A stretch of DNA of 64,000 bases from Erythrobacter cryptus DSM 12079 (GTDB lineage Bacteria > Pseudomonadota > Alphaproteobacteria > Sphingomonadales > Sphingomonadaceae): assembly GCF_000422985.1 (NCBI RefSeq), contig NZ_AUHC01000002.1, positions 124,001 to 188,000 on the forward strand, read 5' to 3'. Shown in pieces: positions 33,255-47,845 of the stretch. A model generated the notes under the pieces. It had not been told where the DNA came from and did no database searches. It saw nothing but the letters and a program-made list of their open reading frames with translations. Numbering within the stretch: position 1 is the first letter of the stretch; each line of letters starts with the position of its first letter. The translations under genes and the position numbers were made by a program.

Positions 33255-34517
33255 ATGACCCGCGTGCTCCATGTGCTTGACCATTCGCTCCCGCTCCATT
33301 CGGGCTATACCTTCCGCACCCGCGCGATCCTGAAGGCGCAGCAGGCCCTGGGGCTTGAGGTGCGGGGGATCACCGGGCAACGGCACAACCTTGAAGCCTC
33401 GGCCAGGGCCGCGTGCGATGAGGCCGATGGCCTCACCTTCCACCGCACGCCGGGCACGCCGGCGGGCCTTTCTCCCATGCGCGAACTCGATGAGATCGAG
33501 GCGCTGACCGCGGCGATCTTGGCGCTCGCCGAAGCGTGGCGGCCCGAGATCATCCACGCCCATTCCCCGGCGCTGTGCGGCGCGGCGGCGCATCGTGCGG
33601 CCCGCGCGCTGGGGGTGCCCTTCGTCTATGAGATCCGCGCCTTCTGGGAGGATGCCGCGGTCGGCAACCTTTCGGGCAGCGAGGGCAGCCTCAAATACCG
33701 CCTCACCCGCGCGCTCGAGACCCGGGTGGCACGCAGCGCCGATGCGCTGTTTGCGATCTGCCACGGATTGAAGGACGATCTGGCGGCGCGCGGGATTGCG
33801 CCAGGACGCATCCACATCATGCCCAATGGGGTGGATCTGGGGCTGTTCGGCGCGCCGGCGCCGCGCGATGAGGCGCTGGCCGCGCGGCTGGGGCTGGCGC
33901 CGGGCGCGCCGGTGATCGGCTATATCGGCAGCTTCTATGCCTATGAGGGGGTGGACGATCTCATCGCCGCCATGCCGCTGCTGCGCGCGCGCCACCCGGC
34001 GGCGCGGTTGCTGCTGGTGGGGGCAGGGCCGATGGACGCGGCCTGGCGCGCCGCCGCCGCCGCTCTGAGCGAGCCGGATGCAGTGATCTTCGCCGGGCGC
34101 GTGCCGCATGGCGAGGTCGAACGCTATTATTCGCTCATCGACGTGCTCGCCTATCCGAGGAAGGCCCAGCGCCTCACCGATCTCGTCACGCCGCTAAAGC
34201 CGCTCGAGGCCATGGCCCAGCGCCGCCTCGTTGCCGCCTCGAACGTGGGCGGGCACCGCGAGCTCATCCGCGATGGCGAAACCGGAACGCTGTTCGCCCC
34301 CGACGATCCGGCCGCCTGCGCCGCGGCGCTCGCGCGCCTGCTCGATCGCCGCGAAGAATGGGAGGCGCTGCGCGACCGGGCGCAGGCCCATGTCCGGCGC
34401 TGCCACGACTGGGCCAGCAATGCGCGCGATTATCTGGCTGTTTACCATCACCTGCTAGGCCGGGATGCGGCCGGGATGGCGCAAGGCACCGCGCTGGCGC
34501 TGGCCACGGCAGGATAG
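33255..34517 (+). CDS. Exosortase A-associated glycosyltransferase, group 1 (TIGR04063 type)
   Basis: 420 residues from ATG 33255. The opening MTRVLHVLDHSLPLHSGYTF is the hallmark of the PEP-CTERM/exosortase-linked GT4 family. Two Rossmann halves: PEIIHAHSPALCG and FVYEIRAFWEDAAVGN in the first; VIGYIGSFYAYEGVDDLIAA and LVTPLKPLEAMAQRRLVAAS in the second, with the nucleotide-sugar contact EX7E-like region around LEAMAQRR. Cytoplasmic, adding sugars to a polymer on a lipid carrier. Divergent from the O-ligase. The next gene follows after 14 bases. Confidence 0.92.
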   Translation: MTRVLHVLDHSLPLHSGYTFRTRAILKAQQALGLEVRGITGQRHNLEASARAACDEADGLTFHRTPGTPAGLSPMRELDEIEALTAAILALAEAWRPEIIHAHSPALCGAAAHRAARALGVPFVYEIRAFWEDAAVGNLSGSEGSLKYRLTRALETRVARSADALFAICHGLKDDLAARGIAPGRIHIMPNGVDLGLFGAPAPRDEALAARLGLAPGAPVIGYIGSFYAYEGVDDLIAAMPLLRARHPAARLLLVGAGPMDAAWRAAAAALSEPDAVIFAGRVPHGEVERYYSLIDVLAYPRKAQRLTDLVTPLKPLEAMAQRRLVAASNVGGHRELIRDGETGTLFAPDDPAACAAALARLLDRREEWEALRDRAQAHVRRCHDWASNARDYLAVYHHLLGRDAAGMAQGTALALATAG

Positions 34518-34531
34518 ATCAGGACAGGCGG

Positions 34532-35440
34532 ATGAGACGGGGCAGGCAAGCGGCACAAGACGTGGGGCGCAAGCGCGCCGGCTGGCGCGCGCTCATCGCG
34601 CACCGCCTGTTCGCCGCGGCGATCGGGGTGTGGGGCGCGCTGCTCGGCGGCCTTGCGGTGATGGTGCTGCCGGCCAGCCTTGTCGCCACCCACCTGGCCC
34701 CCTTCGCGCCTGCCGCGCTTGCCCCCTGGGTGCAGCCGCTCGCCGCGCTCATCGCTGCGGCCCTGCTCGCCGGCCTGCTCGGCGCGCTTGCCGCAGCGCT
34801 TTCGCGCCGCGTCCGCGCCGGGGGGCGCACCGTGGAGGCTCAGGCTCCCGAAGATTGTGGCCCGATCGATCCGGCGCGCGATCTTGGACTTGCCAGCCTT
34901 GACGAGGCCTTCACCCCCGATCCGCCCGCCGCAGAACCCCATTGCGCGCCGCAGGAGCTTGATCTGGCCGGCTTTGCCGCGCTTCCCGGGCGCAATGCGG
35001 TGTGGGTGGAAGAGCCCGCGGCGCCCGAACCGGTGGCGCCCGAACCGGTGGCGCCTGAACCCGCGTCTCAGCATGCCCCCGAACCTGCCCCGGAACCCGC
35101 GCCCGTGGATGCGCCCGCCGCGCCGGTGGCGCCGCTGCGCCGCGGCCCGGCGATTCCCGATCCCGGCGCTGCCGCGCTCGCCCGGCTGCGCGCCGTGCCG
35201 CTGAGCGAGCTCAGCCTTGCCGAGATGGTCGAGCGGCTGGCCGGGGCGATCCACGAACACCGCCGCGCCGAGGCTGGCACCGCGCTCACGAGCGAAGACC
35301 TTGCCGCGCGCCAGGCCGCGCTGGCCGAGGCGCTCAAGGCGCTCGCCGCGCTGGGGGGCGAGGACGCCGCGGGCGCAGGTGACGCCGAGCCGCTGCGCGC
35401 GGCGCTGGCGCGGCTCCAGCACCTGCGCGGGGCGGCCTGA
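34532..35440 (+). CDS. Membrane protein with Pro/Ala/Glu-rich repeats, unknown function
   Basis: 302 residues from ATG 34532. Two membrane helices ([20 protein letters not shown] and [20 protein letters not shown], residues about 28-48 and 66-86) sit before a cytoplasmic or periplasmic acidic domain and an [14 protein letters not shown] repeat region (about 165-200), then a helical tail ([20 protein letters not shown] and onward). No catalytic motif. Its position beside the exosortase glycosyltransferase suggests an envelope or polysaccharide role, not more. Confidence 0.65.
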   Translation: MRRGRQAAQDVGRKRAGWRALIAHRLFAAAIGVWGALLGGLAVMVLPASLVATHLAPFAPAALAPWVQPLAALIAAALLAGLLGALAAALSRRVRAGGRTVEAQAPEDCGPIDPARDLGLASLDEAFTPDPPAAEPHCAPQELDLAGFAALPGRNAVWVEEPAAPEPVAPEPVAPEPASQHAPEPAPEPAPVDAPAAPVAPLRRGPAIPDPGAAALARLRAVPLSELSLAEMVERLAGAIHEHRRAEAGTALTSEDLAARQAALAEALKALAALGGEDAAGAGDAEPLRAALARLQHLRGAA

Positions 35441-35696
35441 GCGGCGCAAAAGCTGCAACCAAACCGGCGCTCTGGTGTATCAGGCGCAATCTAATGATAG
35501 CCTGAATAGGTCTTCGAGAAATAATACTTCACGCAACCCCATTGCCAAACCGCTTTGCTGTCGGCATGAGGGCCGCCATCGGGCGGGGCTGACGCCAGGG
35601 GCAGCCGTGTCCGTGAAAAGCCCGCCGCCAAGCGCCCCTCCGGCCTGCCAATGCCCGAAGCGCGCCTGTCGGCATCAGACAGATCGGATTCTTGCC

Positions 35697-40337
<4,641 letters not shown>

Positions 40338-40361
40338 GGTTTGAGGAACGAGACCAGAGCA

Positions 40362-41798
40362 ATGGGCAAGGAAACCGGATTTCTCGAGCTGGAGCGGCGC
40401 GAGCGCGACTATCTCGATCCCAAGGAGCGGGTGAAGAATTACCGCGAATTCGTCATCCAGCCGGATGATGCGACGCTGCAGGGGCAGGCCTCGCGCTGCA
40501 TGAATTGCGGCATTCCCTATTGCCACAATGGCTGCCCGGTGAACAACCTCATCCCCGACTGGAACCACCTCGTCTATGAGGCGGACTGGCGGCGGGCGCT
40601 GGAGATGCTCCACTCCACCAACAATTTCCCCGAGTTCACCGGGCGCGTCTGTCCGGCGCCGTGCGAGGCAAGCTGCACGCTCAACATCATCGACCAGCCG
40701 GTGACCATCAAGTCGATCGAATGTGCAATCGTCGATCGCGGGTGGAAGGAGGGCTGGATCGCCCCCAAGCTGCCCGCGCGCAAGACCGGCAAGCAGGTGG
40801 CGATCGTCGGCTCCGGCCCGGCTGGCCTCGCCTGCGCCCAGCAGCTGGCGCGCGCGGGCCATTCGGTCACGGTGTTCGAGAAGGCCGACCGCGTGGGCGG
40901 GCTGCTGCGCTATGGCATCCCCGACTTCAAGATGGAAAAGCACCTCATCAACCGGCGCTGCGTGCAGATGGAAGCCGAGGGGGTGACCTTCAAGACCTCG
41001 AAGGAGGTGGGGGTGGATATCTCCTTCCAGTCGCTGCGCGAGAACTTCGATGCCGTGGTGCTGGCCGGCGGGGCCGAGGAGGCGCGCCAGCTCACCATTC
41101 CCGGCGCGGAAATGCCGGGGGTGCGGCTCGCCATGGAGTTTCTGACCCAGCAGAACAAGCGGGTGGCCGGGGATGACGAGCTGCGCGCCGCGCCGCGCGG
41201 CAGCCTGCTGGCCACCGGCAAGCGGGTGGTGGTGATCGGCGGTGGGGACACGGGCAGCGACTGTGTCGGCACCGCCAACCGCCAGGGGGCGATCAGCGTC
41301 ACCCAGCTCGAGATCATGCCCAAGCCCCCCGAAAAGGAGGACAAGGCGCTGACCTGGCCCGATTGGCCGATGAAGCTGCGCACCTCGACCAGCCACCAGG
41401 AAGGGGTGGAGCGCGACTGGGCGGTGCTGGCCAAGCGCGTGCTCGGCGATGGCGAAACCGTGACCGGCCTCGAATGCGTCCGGGTCGAATGGCAGGGCGG
41501 GCAGATGCGCGAGATCGAAGGCACCACCTTCACCATCCCTGCCGATCTCATCCTGCTCGCGATGGGCTTTGTCGGGCCGCGCAAGGCCGGGCTGCTTGAA
41601 CAGGCCGGGGTCAGCCTCACCGAGCGCGGCAATGTCGCTGCCGATACCGACAGCTATGCCACCAGCGTGCCGGGCGTGTTTGCCTGCGGCGACATGCGGC
41701 GCGGGCAGAGCCTCGTGGTCTGGGCGATCCGCGAGGGGCGGCAATGCGCGCGCAGCGTCGATGAGGCGCTGATGGGCACCACCAGCCTGCCGCGCTGA
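40362..41798 (+). CDS. gltD: Glutamate synthase small subunit
   Basis: 478 residues from ATG 40362. FAD- and NADPH-binding subunit that feeds electrons to GltB. N-terminal 4Fe-4S ligands [13 protein letters not shown] (Cys46, 49, 54, 58) and CPAPCEASC, then FAD motif [10 protein letters not shown] near residue 150 and NADPH motif GGGDTGSDC, and the C-terminal [21 protein letters not shown]. Complete and in the normal order gltB-gltD. Confidence 0.97.
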   Translation: MGKETGFLELERRERDYLDPKERVKNYREFVIQPDDATLQGQASRCMNCGIPYCHNGCPVNNLIPDWNHLVYEADWRRALEMLHSTNNFPEFTGRVCPAPCEASCTLNIIDQPVTIKSIECAIVDRGWKEGWIAPKLPARKTGKQVAIVGSGPAGLACAQQLARAGHSVTVFEKADRVGGLLRYGIPDFKMEKHLINRRCVQMEAEGVTFKTSKEVGVDISFQSLRENFDAVVLAGGAEEARQLTIPGAEMPGVRLAMEFLTQQNKRVAGDDELRAAPRGSLLATGKRVVVIGGGDTGSDCVGTANRQGAISVTQLEIMPKPPEKEDKALTWPDWPMKLRTSTSHQEGVERDWAVLAKRVLGDGETVTGLECVRVEWQGGQMREIEGTTFTIPADLILLAMGFVGPRKAGLLEQAGVSLTERGNVAADTDSYATSVPGVFACGDMRRGQSLVVWAIREGRQCARSVDEALMGTTSLPR

Positions 41799-41807
41799 GC
41801 CGGGCGT

Positions 41808-44177
41808 TCAGCCCGCGCGTTCCACCCGGTAGAGCGCGAGCGGGCAGGCCTCCTGTCGCCTCAGCGGAAAGGTGGCCAGCGCAAAGGCGCGCCGCGCCGG
41901 ATCGGCGATGAGCACGTAATCGACCGTGAAGGCATCGAGGAAGGCGCGGCTCCCCGCCGGGCCAAGCCGGCCATCGGCCATGTTGCGCGGCTCCATCATC
42001 GCCGCAAGGCCGCCCAGCGCCCCGGCGCGCGCGGCAAGATCGTCATCGCCCAGCACCAGCACCCGCGCCCCCGGCGTCTCGGCCAGGCAGGCCTCGAGCA
42101 CACGCACCTCGACCGGGGCGGCAAAGCGCGGCCAGGCGCGCCAGTCGGGCACCCCTGCCGCGCCGATCCGCGCCGCCAGCACCAGCACCACCGCCACCCC
42201 CGCCATGCTTGCCGCCAGCCGGGCGACCAGCGCGCGCTGGTGCGCCGTGGCGCCGCGCACAATGCCCCAGCAGGCGATGGTGAGCAGCAGCGCCCAGGCC
42301 AGCGCGCTCAAGTAACGCGGCTCGAGATAGCCGGTGGCGACCTGCGGGGCGAGCAGCAGGCCGAGCGCGACGCAAGTGGCGCCGAGCACCACGAGACCCT
42401 TGCGCGCGTCCTTGCCTGCCTCCGCGCGCACCTGCCCGGCGGCGAGCCAGGCCAGCCCGAGCGGCGCGGCGATGAGGGCAGCCGCGCCCAGCCCCAGCGG
42501 ACTCGCGGCAAGCCCCGCGCCAAGGCGCACAAGGCCGATGAGATTGCCCGCCACGCGCCCCGCCCAGGCGAGCGGATCGTCGGCCAGGCTCGGCGGCGGG
42601 GCGGGCCACCAATCGGTGACATAGGCGCGCGGATCGAGCGCGCGCGCCGCGGCGGCATTGTCGCTGGCAAAGGGGGTGCCGAAGGTGGTGAGCGAATAGG
42701 CGATCCACGGGCTTGCCGCGGCAAGCCCGGCCGCCAGCGCCGCCAGCGCGAGCCCCGCCCGGCGCGACTGCCACAGCACCGCGCCGGCCACCAGTAGGGG
42801 CACGGGCGCGCCATCAAAACGGTTGAGCGCGGCAAGGCCTGCGAGCAGCCCAAGGCCCAGCGCGCCCTTAAGCGAGCCGCCCACGCCGCGCAGCAGCCCC
42901 AGCACGATCAGCCCATAGAGCAGCAATTGCAGCGGGATGGTGCGCCCGGCGCCGAGTTCGGCAATGATCATGTTGGGGCCAATGAGCAGCACGCCCGCCG
43001 CGGCCAGGCCGAGCCACGGCGCCCCCGTCACCCGCCTGCCGATCGCCTCTGAAGTGAGCGCAAAGCCGGCAAAGGCGGCAAAGGCAAGATAAAGCCCGGT
43101 GCGCGCGCCGCTGCCGAAGGCCGCATCGCCAAGCGCGATCAGCACCGGGGTGAGCGGCGGGAAGGCGGCCGAATAGGGCGCGCTGTTCGCATAGCTGCGC
43201 CAGTGGGTGAAGCGGTAGAAATCGCCAAAGATGCTCTGCGCCAATTCGTAAAGCGCCCAGGAATCGGGCGAATAGGGGGGGTGCGCGATCATGCTGATGA
43301 GTAGCGGCGCGAGCACCAGCAGGGTGATGAGGATGGGCGCGAGCCACCCGCTGCGGGCCGGGGCCGGGCTGTGAGGGGTGTAGCCGCCGCTCGCGGCGAT
43401 GAGCGCTTCCTTGAGCAACGCGAGCTTGGCGCCAAGCCCGCCGATCTTGGTCGGCACCTTGCCGCTTGGGGGATAGCGCCGCGCTACCGGCACCTCGCAC
43501 ACCTTGAGGCCCAGCTGCCCGGCGCGCACGGTGAGATAGAACAGCAGGCTGTAATCGGAAAACACCGCGCGGAAGGGCTGCACGAGCGGGTGGGTGAGGT
43601 AGCGCGCCGAATAGGCGCGAAAGCCGTTGGTGGTGTCGGTGAACCAGCGCCGCGCGGCAAGGCTGAGCAGCGGGGCGTGGATCAGGCGGTTGGCCAGCGT
43701 GCGCTCGAGCGGGGTGTTCTCGGCCAGCCCGCCGGGCAGATAGCGCGAGCCCTGGACATAGTCATAGCCCTCCTCGAGCCGTGCGACCATGGTGGCAATC
43801 GCCTCGATCCCGTCCTTGCCATTGCCATCGATGGTGACGATCCCGGCATAGCCCTCGCTGAGGCACCAGGCATAGGCCATGCGCAGCTGCGCCGAGAGGC
43901 GCCCCGGCCCGGTCTTGGTCAGCACCGCGCGCACGCCCTGACGGCGCAGGAAATCGGGATCGAGCGAGCCGTCGCGCGAGCCGCCATCGGCGATGATGAC
44001 ATCGACCGGCAGATCGGCCGCCTTGATGCGCTGGAGCTGGGCGCGGATGCGTTCGCCCTCGTTGATCACCGGGATTACCAGCGCATGGGGCCAGCGCCGC
44101 GCCCCGTGGAGCGCGATCGTATGCGCGGGTACCTCCCGGTCGGCGCCGGGGCGCGGCGGGGGGGCGGGCGCGTTCAT
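41808..44177 (-). CDS. Fusion of a GT2 glycosyltransferase and a GT-C-like membrane protein
   Basis: 789 residues from ATG 44177. Residues 20-270 form a family-2 glycosyltransferase: [20 protein letters not shown], the nucleotide-binding [13 protein letters not shown] and the acceptor-side [15 protein letters not shown], ending in the GS(R)YLPGG segment of polyprenyl-phosphate sugar transferases. From about residue 320 on, ten or more hydrophobic helices give a GT-C-type membrane domain with an early periplasmic [16 protein letters not shown] loop. The N-part would charge a lipid carrier and the C-part might use it as donor across the membrane. Last of a seven-gene operon; the start overlaps gtrA by ATGA. 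Confidence 0.85.
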   Translation of the reverse strand: MNAPAPPPRPGADREVPAHTIALHGARRWPHALVIPVINEGERIRAQLQRIKAADLPVDVIIADGGSRDGSLDPDFLRRQGVRAVLTKTGPGRLSAQLRMAYAWCLSEGYAGIVTIDGNGKDGIEAIATMVARLEEGYDYVQGSRYLPGGLAENTPLERTLANRLIHAPLLSLAARRWFTDTTNGFRAYSARYLTHPLVQPFRAVFSDYSLLFYLTVRAGQLGLKVCEVPVARRYPPSGKVPTKIGGLGAKLALLKEALIAASGGYTPHSPAPARSGWLAPILITLLVLAPLLISMIAHPPYSPDSWALYELAQSIFGDFYRFTHWRSYANSAPYSAAFPPLTPVLIALGDAAFGSGARTGLYLAFAAFAGFALTSEAIGRRVTGAPWLGLAAAGVLLIGPNMIIAELGAGRTIPLQLLLYGLIVLGLLRGVGGSLKGALGLGLLAGLAALNRFDGAPVPLLVAGAVLWQSRRAGLALAALAAGLAAASPWIAYSLTTFGTPFASDNAAAARALDPRAYVTDWWPAPPPSLADDPLAWAGRVAGNLIGLVRLGAGLAASPLGLGAAALIAAPLGLAWLAAGQVRAEAGKDARKGLVVLGATCVALGLLLAPQVATGYLEPRYLSALAWALLLTIACWGIVRGATAHQRALVARLAASMAGVAVVLVLAARIGAAGVPDWRAWPRFAAPVEVRVLEACLAETPGARVLVLGDDDLAARAGALGGLAAMMEPRNMADGRLGPAGSRAFLDAFTVDYVLIADPARRAFALATFPLRRQEACPLALYRVERAG

Positions 44178-44575
44178 GCCGCCTCCCTTCCCGCCGGGCG
44201 GGGGGCAAAGACCACCCAGCGGCTGAGCGCGTAATTGACCGCAAAGGAGCCGCCCGCCCCGGCGATGAGGATGGCCAGCGCCGCGCCCCCGCCGGTGAGC
44301 CGCGCGAGCAGCGCCACGATCCCCGCCCGCACGGCCAGCGTGAGCAGGCTGGCCGCGAGATAGGCCCCGGCGCGCCGGGCCGAAAGGCGGCTGTGCGCAT
44401 GGCCGAAGCTCCAGCGCTGGTGGAGCACGTAATTGGCCCCGGCCGCCACGACAAAGCCCGCGCTCGCCGCCAGCCACAGCGGCGCGCCCGCCAGCCGGTG
44501 GAGCGCGAGCGCGAGGGCAAGGTCAAGCGCCAGCCCCACGAGCGTCACCGCGAAGAAGCGCAGGAAGGCGCTCAT
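44174..44575 (-). CDS. GtrA-like membrane protein
   Basis: 133 residues from ATG 44575. Four hydrophobic segments of about 20 residues and the GtrA/DPMS signature region FVVAAGANYVLHQRWSFGH followed by FAVNYALSRWVVF. GtrA proteins are thought to flip polyprenyl-linked sugars. Four-base overlaps (ATGA type) with both neighbours show translational coupling. GtrA normally works with a GtrB-type transferase and a specific transferase, which matches the flanking genes. Confidence 0.9.
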   Translation of the reverse strand: MSAFLRFFAVTLVGLALDLALALALHRLAGAPLWLAASAGFVVAAGANYVLHQRWSFGHAHSRLSARRAGAYLAASLLTLAVRAGIVALLARLTGGGAALAILIAGAGGSFAVNYALSRWVVFAPRPAGREAA

Positions 44576-46695
44576 GGCCGGGCCTCCACAAGGTAGCGGC
44601 CAATCCCCTCGGACAGGCCCGGCAGGTGGGCCAGATCGGGTGCGGGGAGGATCGCGGCGGTGCAGGTGGCGGTGCCGATCGCGCGCCCGTTCAGCACCGT
44701 GAGGGTGAGCCGGGTGGGCCGGCCCGCCGCGAGCGGGGCGAGCAGCCGCGCGCGCGGCGCGTTGGCGATGCCATAGCGGGGAAAATCGGCCCAGGGATCG
44801 CCCGGCGGGGCGGCGGTTTCGGGCGATTGCTCGCGCACCACCAGAAAGCCGCCGCGCCCTTGGGCAAAGGGCGGCGCGCGGGTGAGGGTGATGACCGCAA
44901 GGCCCCCTGCCGGGGCGCTGATCGCAAGGGCAAGGCGGCTGTGCCCCAGCGGTGTCACCCGGCAGGAGGCGGGCGCCGGGGCGGGGCCGGGCGCGGCGCG
45001 GGGCACCCACAGCACCTGCTGATCGCCCCGCGCGATCGGGCGGTAGTGGCGGTAAAGCTCGGCAAAGATCGGCGCCTGCGCGCGCATCAGCCAGCCTGCC
45101 CAGCCGCTGTAATCGGGCGCGATCGTTGTGACAGCGGCCACCTCGCGCCGCGCCAGCAGCGCCGCCACGCCCGCACGGTTTTTCTCTCCCAGCGCGTGGA
45201 TCAGCGCGCCGTAGGGGGTGGGGCTGCGCGCGCCCGCGGCGATATCGAGCGGTGACATATAGGCCGAAAGCAGGAGCCGGTCTGCCGCCACCCCTTGCGC
45301 GCCGAGCGCCTTGCCGAGCCGGGCCATGGCGGCAAGGTCCGCGGCATAGGCGGGGGTGACGCGAAAGCCGAGCGCGGCGGCGTGGACACTGCGCTCTGCC
45401 GTGGCAAGGAGGGGCTGAAGCCGCAGCGCCTCGCCCGCAACAAGGCCGAGCGCAGCGAGCGCGGCAAGCGCGGCGAGCGCGCCGGGCCTGAGCGCCCAGG
45501 CGCCGCGGCGCAGCAGCGGCTTTGCCTGGCGCCACAGCCAGCCCTGCCACAGGATCGCCGGCGCCGCCGCCCCGAGCATGAAGGTGATGGCGTTGTATTC
45601 TGCCCCCACGTGCCCGCCGATCTGGGGGATGAGCGCGGTGCCGGTGAGCGCCGCGGCAAGGAAGGCAAAGGCGCTGGTGCGCAGCGGCGCCCCGCGCCCC
45701 TCAAGCCGCCGCAGCGCCGCGATCAGCCCCGCGGCGGCGAGCAGCACCAGGCCCGCGCTCCCCAGGGGATCGGCGCTCTGGATAAGATGGGCAAGATCGG
45801 CCGGACCAAGGATGCGGGCGCTGCGCTGCCACGGGCCGAAGAACCAGAACTGATCGCCCGCCACGTCGCGGAAATTGTAGCCAAGCCAGCCCGCCGGGGC
45901 GCCGTGGGTGACGGCAAGGAGGATCGCCGCCGCGGCCGCAACCGTGCCGAGCGCAAGGCCGGCGAGCATCGCGGCAAGACGCGGCGGGTAGCGGTGCAGC
46001 GCCAGCACCAGCGCCGCCGCCAGCGCGAGGACCAGCGGGATCCCGGCATCATTCGACCACAACAGCCCCGCCCCCGCGGCCAGCCCCAGCCCCAGCCCGG
46101 CACACGCGGCCCGCGCCGCGGTCGCGCCCGGGGGCAGCGCCTGGCCCAGGCTCCACACCAGCACCGGCAGCACGAGGAAGGGCAGCGCCCCGCGCCAGGG
46201 GCGCAGCGAGACCCCGGGATCGAGGCTGAGCGGATAGGCCAGCCCCAGCGCAGCCGCGGCCAGCGGGCCAAGGCCGAAGAACAGGAACACGGCTATGATC
46301 GCCGCAGGCGCGCGCATGGGCGGCGGCACCGGGCGCAGCAGCCAGATGATCGCCCAGGCGCTCGCCATCGCTGATGCCACCACCGCGATCTGCGCGGCGA
46401 GGCTTGAGGCCAGCAGGGTCTTGCCGAAGGCAAGGTAGAGCGGCACCAGCGCCAGGACCATGGTGATCCCGAGATAGGACTGGAAGGCGCTGCCCAGCGC
46501 CTCGCCGCGGGCAAAGTGATCGAGCGCAAACCAGGTCTGCAGCGCCCCGTCGATCGAATTGAGGCTGTGGCCGTGGATGAGCGCAAGTGCGCGCAGCCCG
46601 ATCAGCGCCGCGGCGAGCGCGACAAGGCCAAGCAGGCCCGCCACGCCCCACGGCACGCCCCGGCGCGCGGGCAAGGTGTGCTGGCTGTCAGGCAT
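44572..46695 (-). CDS. Large polytopic membrane protein, GT-C-like
   Basis: 707 residues. About ten hydrophobic helices over residues 15-430, with an early loop (HGHSLNSIDGALQTWFALDHFARGEAL) like the first periplasmic loop of GT-C enzymes. A final soluble region of about 250 residues contains ILSAYMSPLDIA-type and DYSGWAGWLMRAQAPIF segments, presumably periplasmic. No standard catalytic motif is clear. Overlaps gtrA by 4 bases and the upstream FAD gene by 8. Could be a membrane glycosyltransferase or polymer-handling protein. Confidence 0.75.
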   Translation of the reverse strand: MPDSQHTLPARRGVPWGVAGLLGLVALAAALIGLRALALIHGHSLNSIDGALQTWFALDHFARGEALGSAFQSYLGITMVLALVPLYLAFGKTLLASSLAAQIAVVASAMASAWAIIWLLRPVPPPMRAPAAIIAVFLFFGLGPLAAAALGLAYPLSLDPGVSLRPWRGALPFLVLPVLVWSLGQALPPGATAARAACAGLGLGLAAGAGLLWSNDAGIPLVLALAAALVLALHRYPPRLAAMLAGLALGTVAAAAAILLAVTHGAPAGWLGYNFRDVAGDQFWFFGPWQRSARILGPADLAHLIQSADPLGSAGLVLLAAAGLIAALRRLEGRGAPLRTSAFAFLAAALTGTALIPQIGGHVGAEYNAITFMLGAAAPAILWQGWLWRQAKPLLRRGAWALRPGALAALAALAALGLVAGEALRLQPLLATAERSVHAAALGFRVTPAYAADLAAMARLGKALGAQGVAADRLLLSAYMSPLDIAAGARSPTPYGALIHALGEKNRAGVAALLARREVAAVTTIAPDYSGWAGWLMRAQAPIFAELYRHYRPIARGDQQVLWVPRAAPGPAPAPASCRVTPLGHSRLALAISAPAGGLAVITLTRAPPFAQGRGGFLVVREQSPETAAPPGDPWADFPRYGIANAPRARLLAPLAAGRPTRLTLTVLNGRAIGTATCTAAILPAPDLAHLPGLSEGIGRYLVEARP

Positions 46696-47845
46696 TGATG
46701 CGCCCGCTCAGCCAGCCGGCATCAAGCCCGGCAAATTCGGGCGCGGCCAGGCGCAGCGCCTCGATGAGATCATAGACATTGTCGATCTTGCCGCCGAGGA
46801 TCGAGATCACCCGGCTGCCCGGCGGTTCCTGGTGGAACAGGATCGGGCGGCCATCATCGCCCTCGTTGCGGATCAGCACGGTCTTGATCTCGTAGAGCGA
46901 GCCTTCGTGGCGTGCCTCGGCAAGGCAGGGCAGATAGCGCTGTGCATCGCGCTGCATGAAGGCAAAGCGGCTCTCGCGCGGGGCCTCGGCAAAATGGCGA
47001 TAGGGATCGCGCGCGCGCGGATTGTCGGCCCAGCTTTCATGCGGGGTGTAGCGCACGTGGGTGAAGGAATGGAGCGAAGCGGCGGGATAGGGCATGGCCG
47101 AGAAGAACGGCCCGTCCATCACCGTCACCCCCACGCGCGCGAGCGCGGGCGGCGGGGTGATCAGCGCCAGTTCGGCGATCTCGTGCTTGAGCCGGGCCTC
47201 GGGCAGGCCGGCGCGGGCGAGCAGGGTGTTGACCTGGGCATAGGTGGTGTTGAAGGCCCGGCGCGCGCTGATCTCGCTGCCATCGGCAAGGGCGGCGATG
47301 ATGCCATCGGCGCGCTCGGCCAGCGCCACCACCGCACTGCCGAGGCGCAGCTCCACCCCGGCGGCATCGAGCCTGGCGCCAAGCCTCAGGGCGAGCACGC
47401 GGTGATCGAAGGCAACCTCGCGGCAGGCAAAGACCTCCTCGACCAATTCGGGATCGAACAGCGCCCGCTGGCTCGGCTCGGCCGGCGCGATCGGCGCGCC
47501 CATATCGCGGAACATGCGATAGAACTTCTTGGCCGTGACCTTCGAGCGGCGCCGGGCGATGGCATAGAGCATCTGGAAATCATCGCAGATGGCCTCGGGA
47601 AAATCGGCAAGGAAGCGGCGGTGGAGCAGCATCGACTTGACCGCGGTGGGGGCCGAGCGGGGATAGTGAAAGCCGGTGTGCACCCGCGCCTGGTTGACCC
47701 GCGAGGCGCGCTGCATCAGCGCCGGCTCGGCCTCGACCAGCACCACCTTGTGCCCCAGCGCGCGCAGATAGAGCGCCAGGCAGCAGCCGTAAAAGCCGCC
47801 GCCGATCACCAGGTGATCGAAGCTGGTGGCGCGCGCGCGTGCCAT
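46688..47845 (-). CDS. FAD-dependent oxidoreductase (DAO fold)
   Basis: 385 residues. Dinucleotide motif IGGGFYGCCLALYL (residues 14-27), then LVEAEPALMQRASRVNQARVHTGFHYPRS, a pattern of D-amino-acid/glycerol-3-phosphate-type oxidases and seen in flavoenzymes of polysaccharide loci. C-terminal IISILGGKIDNVYDLIE closes the FAD site. Substrate unknown; within this operon it may oxidise a nucleotide- or lipid-linked sugar. Overlaps both neighbours. Confidence 0.85.
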   Translation of the reverse strand: MARARATSFDHLVIGGGFYGCCLALYLRALGHKVVLVEAEPALMQRASRVNQARVHTGFHYPRSAPTAVKSMLLHRRFLADFPEAICDDFQMLYAIARRRSKVTAKKFYRMFRDMGAPIAPAEPSQRALFDPELVEEVFACREVAFDHRVLALRLGARLDAAGVELRLGSAVVALAERADGIIAALADGSEISARRAFNTTYAQVNTLLARAGLPEARLKHEIAELALITPPPALARVGVTVMDGPFFSAMPYPAASLHSFTHVRYTPHESWADNPRARDPYRHFAEAPRESRFAFMQRDAQRYLPCLAEARHEGSLYEIKTVLIRNEGDDGRPILFHQEPPGSRVISILGGKIDNVYDLIEALRLAAPEFAGLDAGWLSGRINA

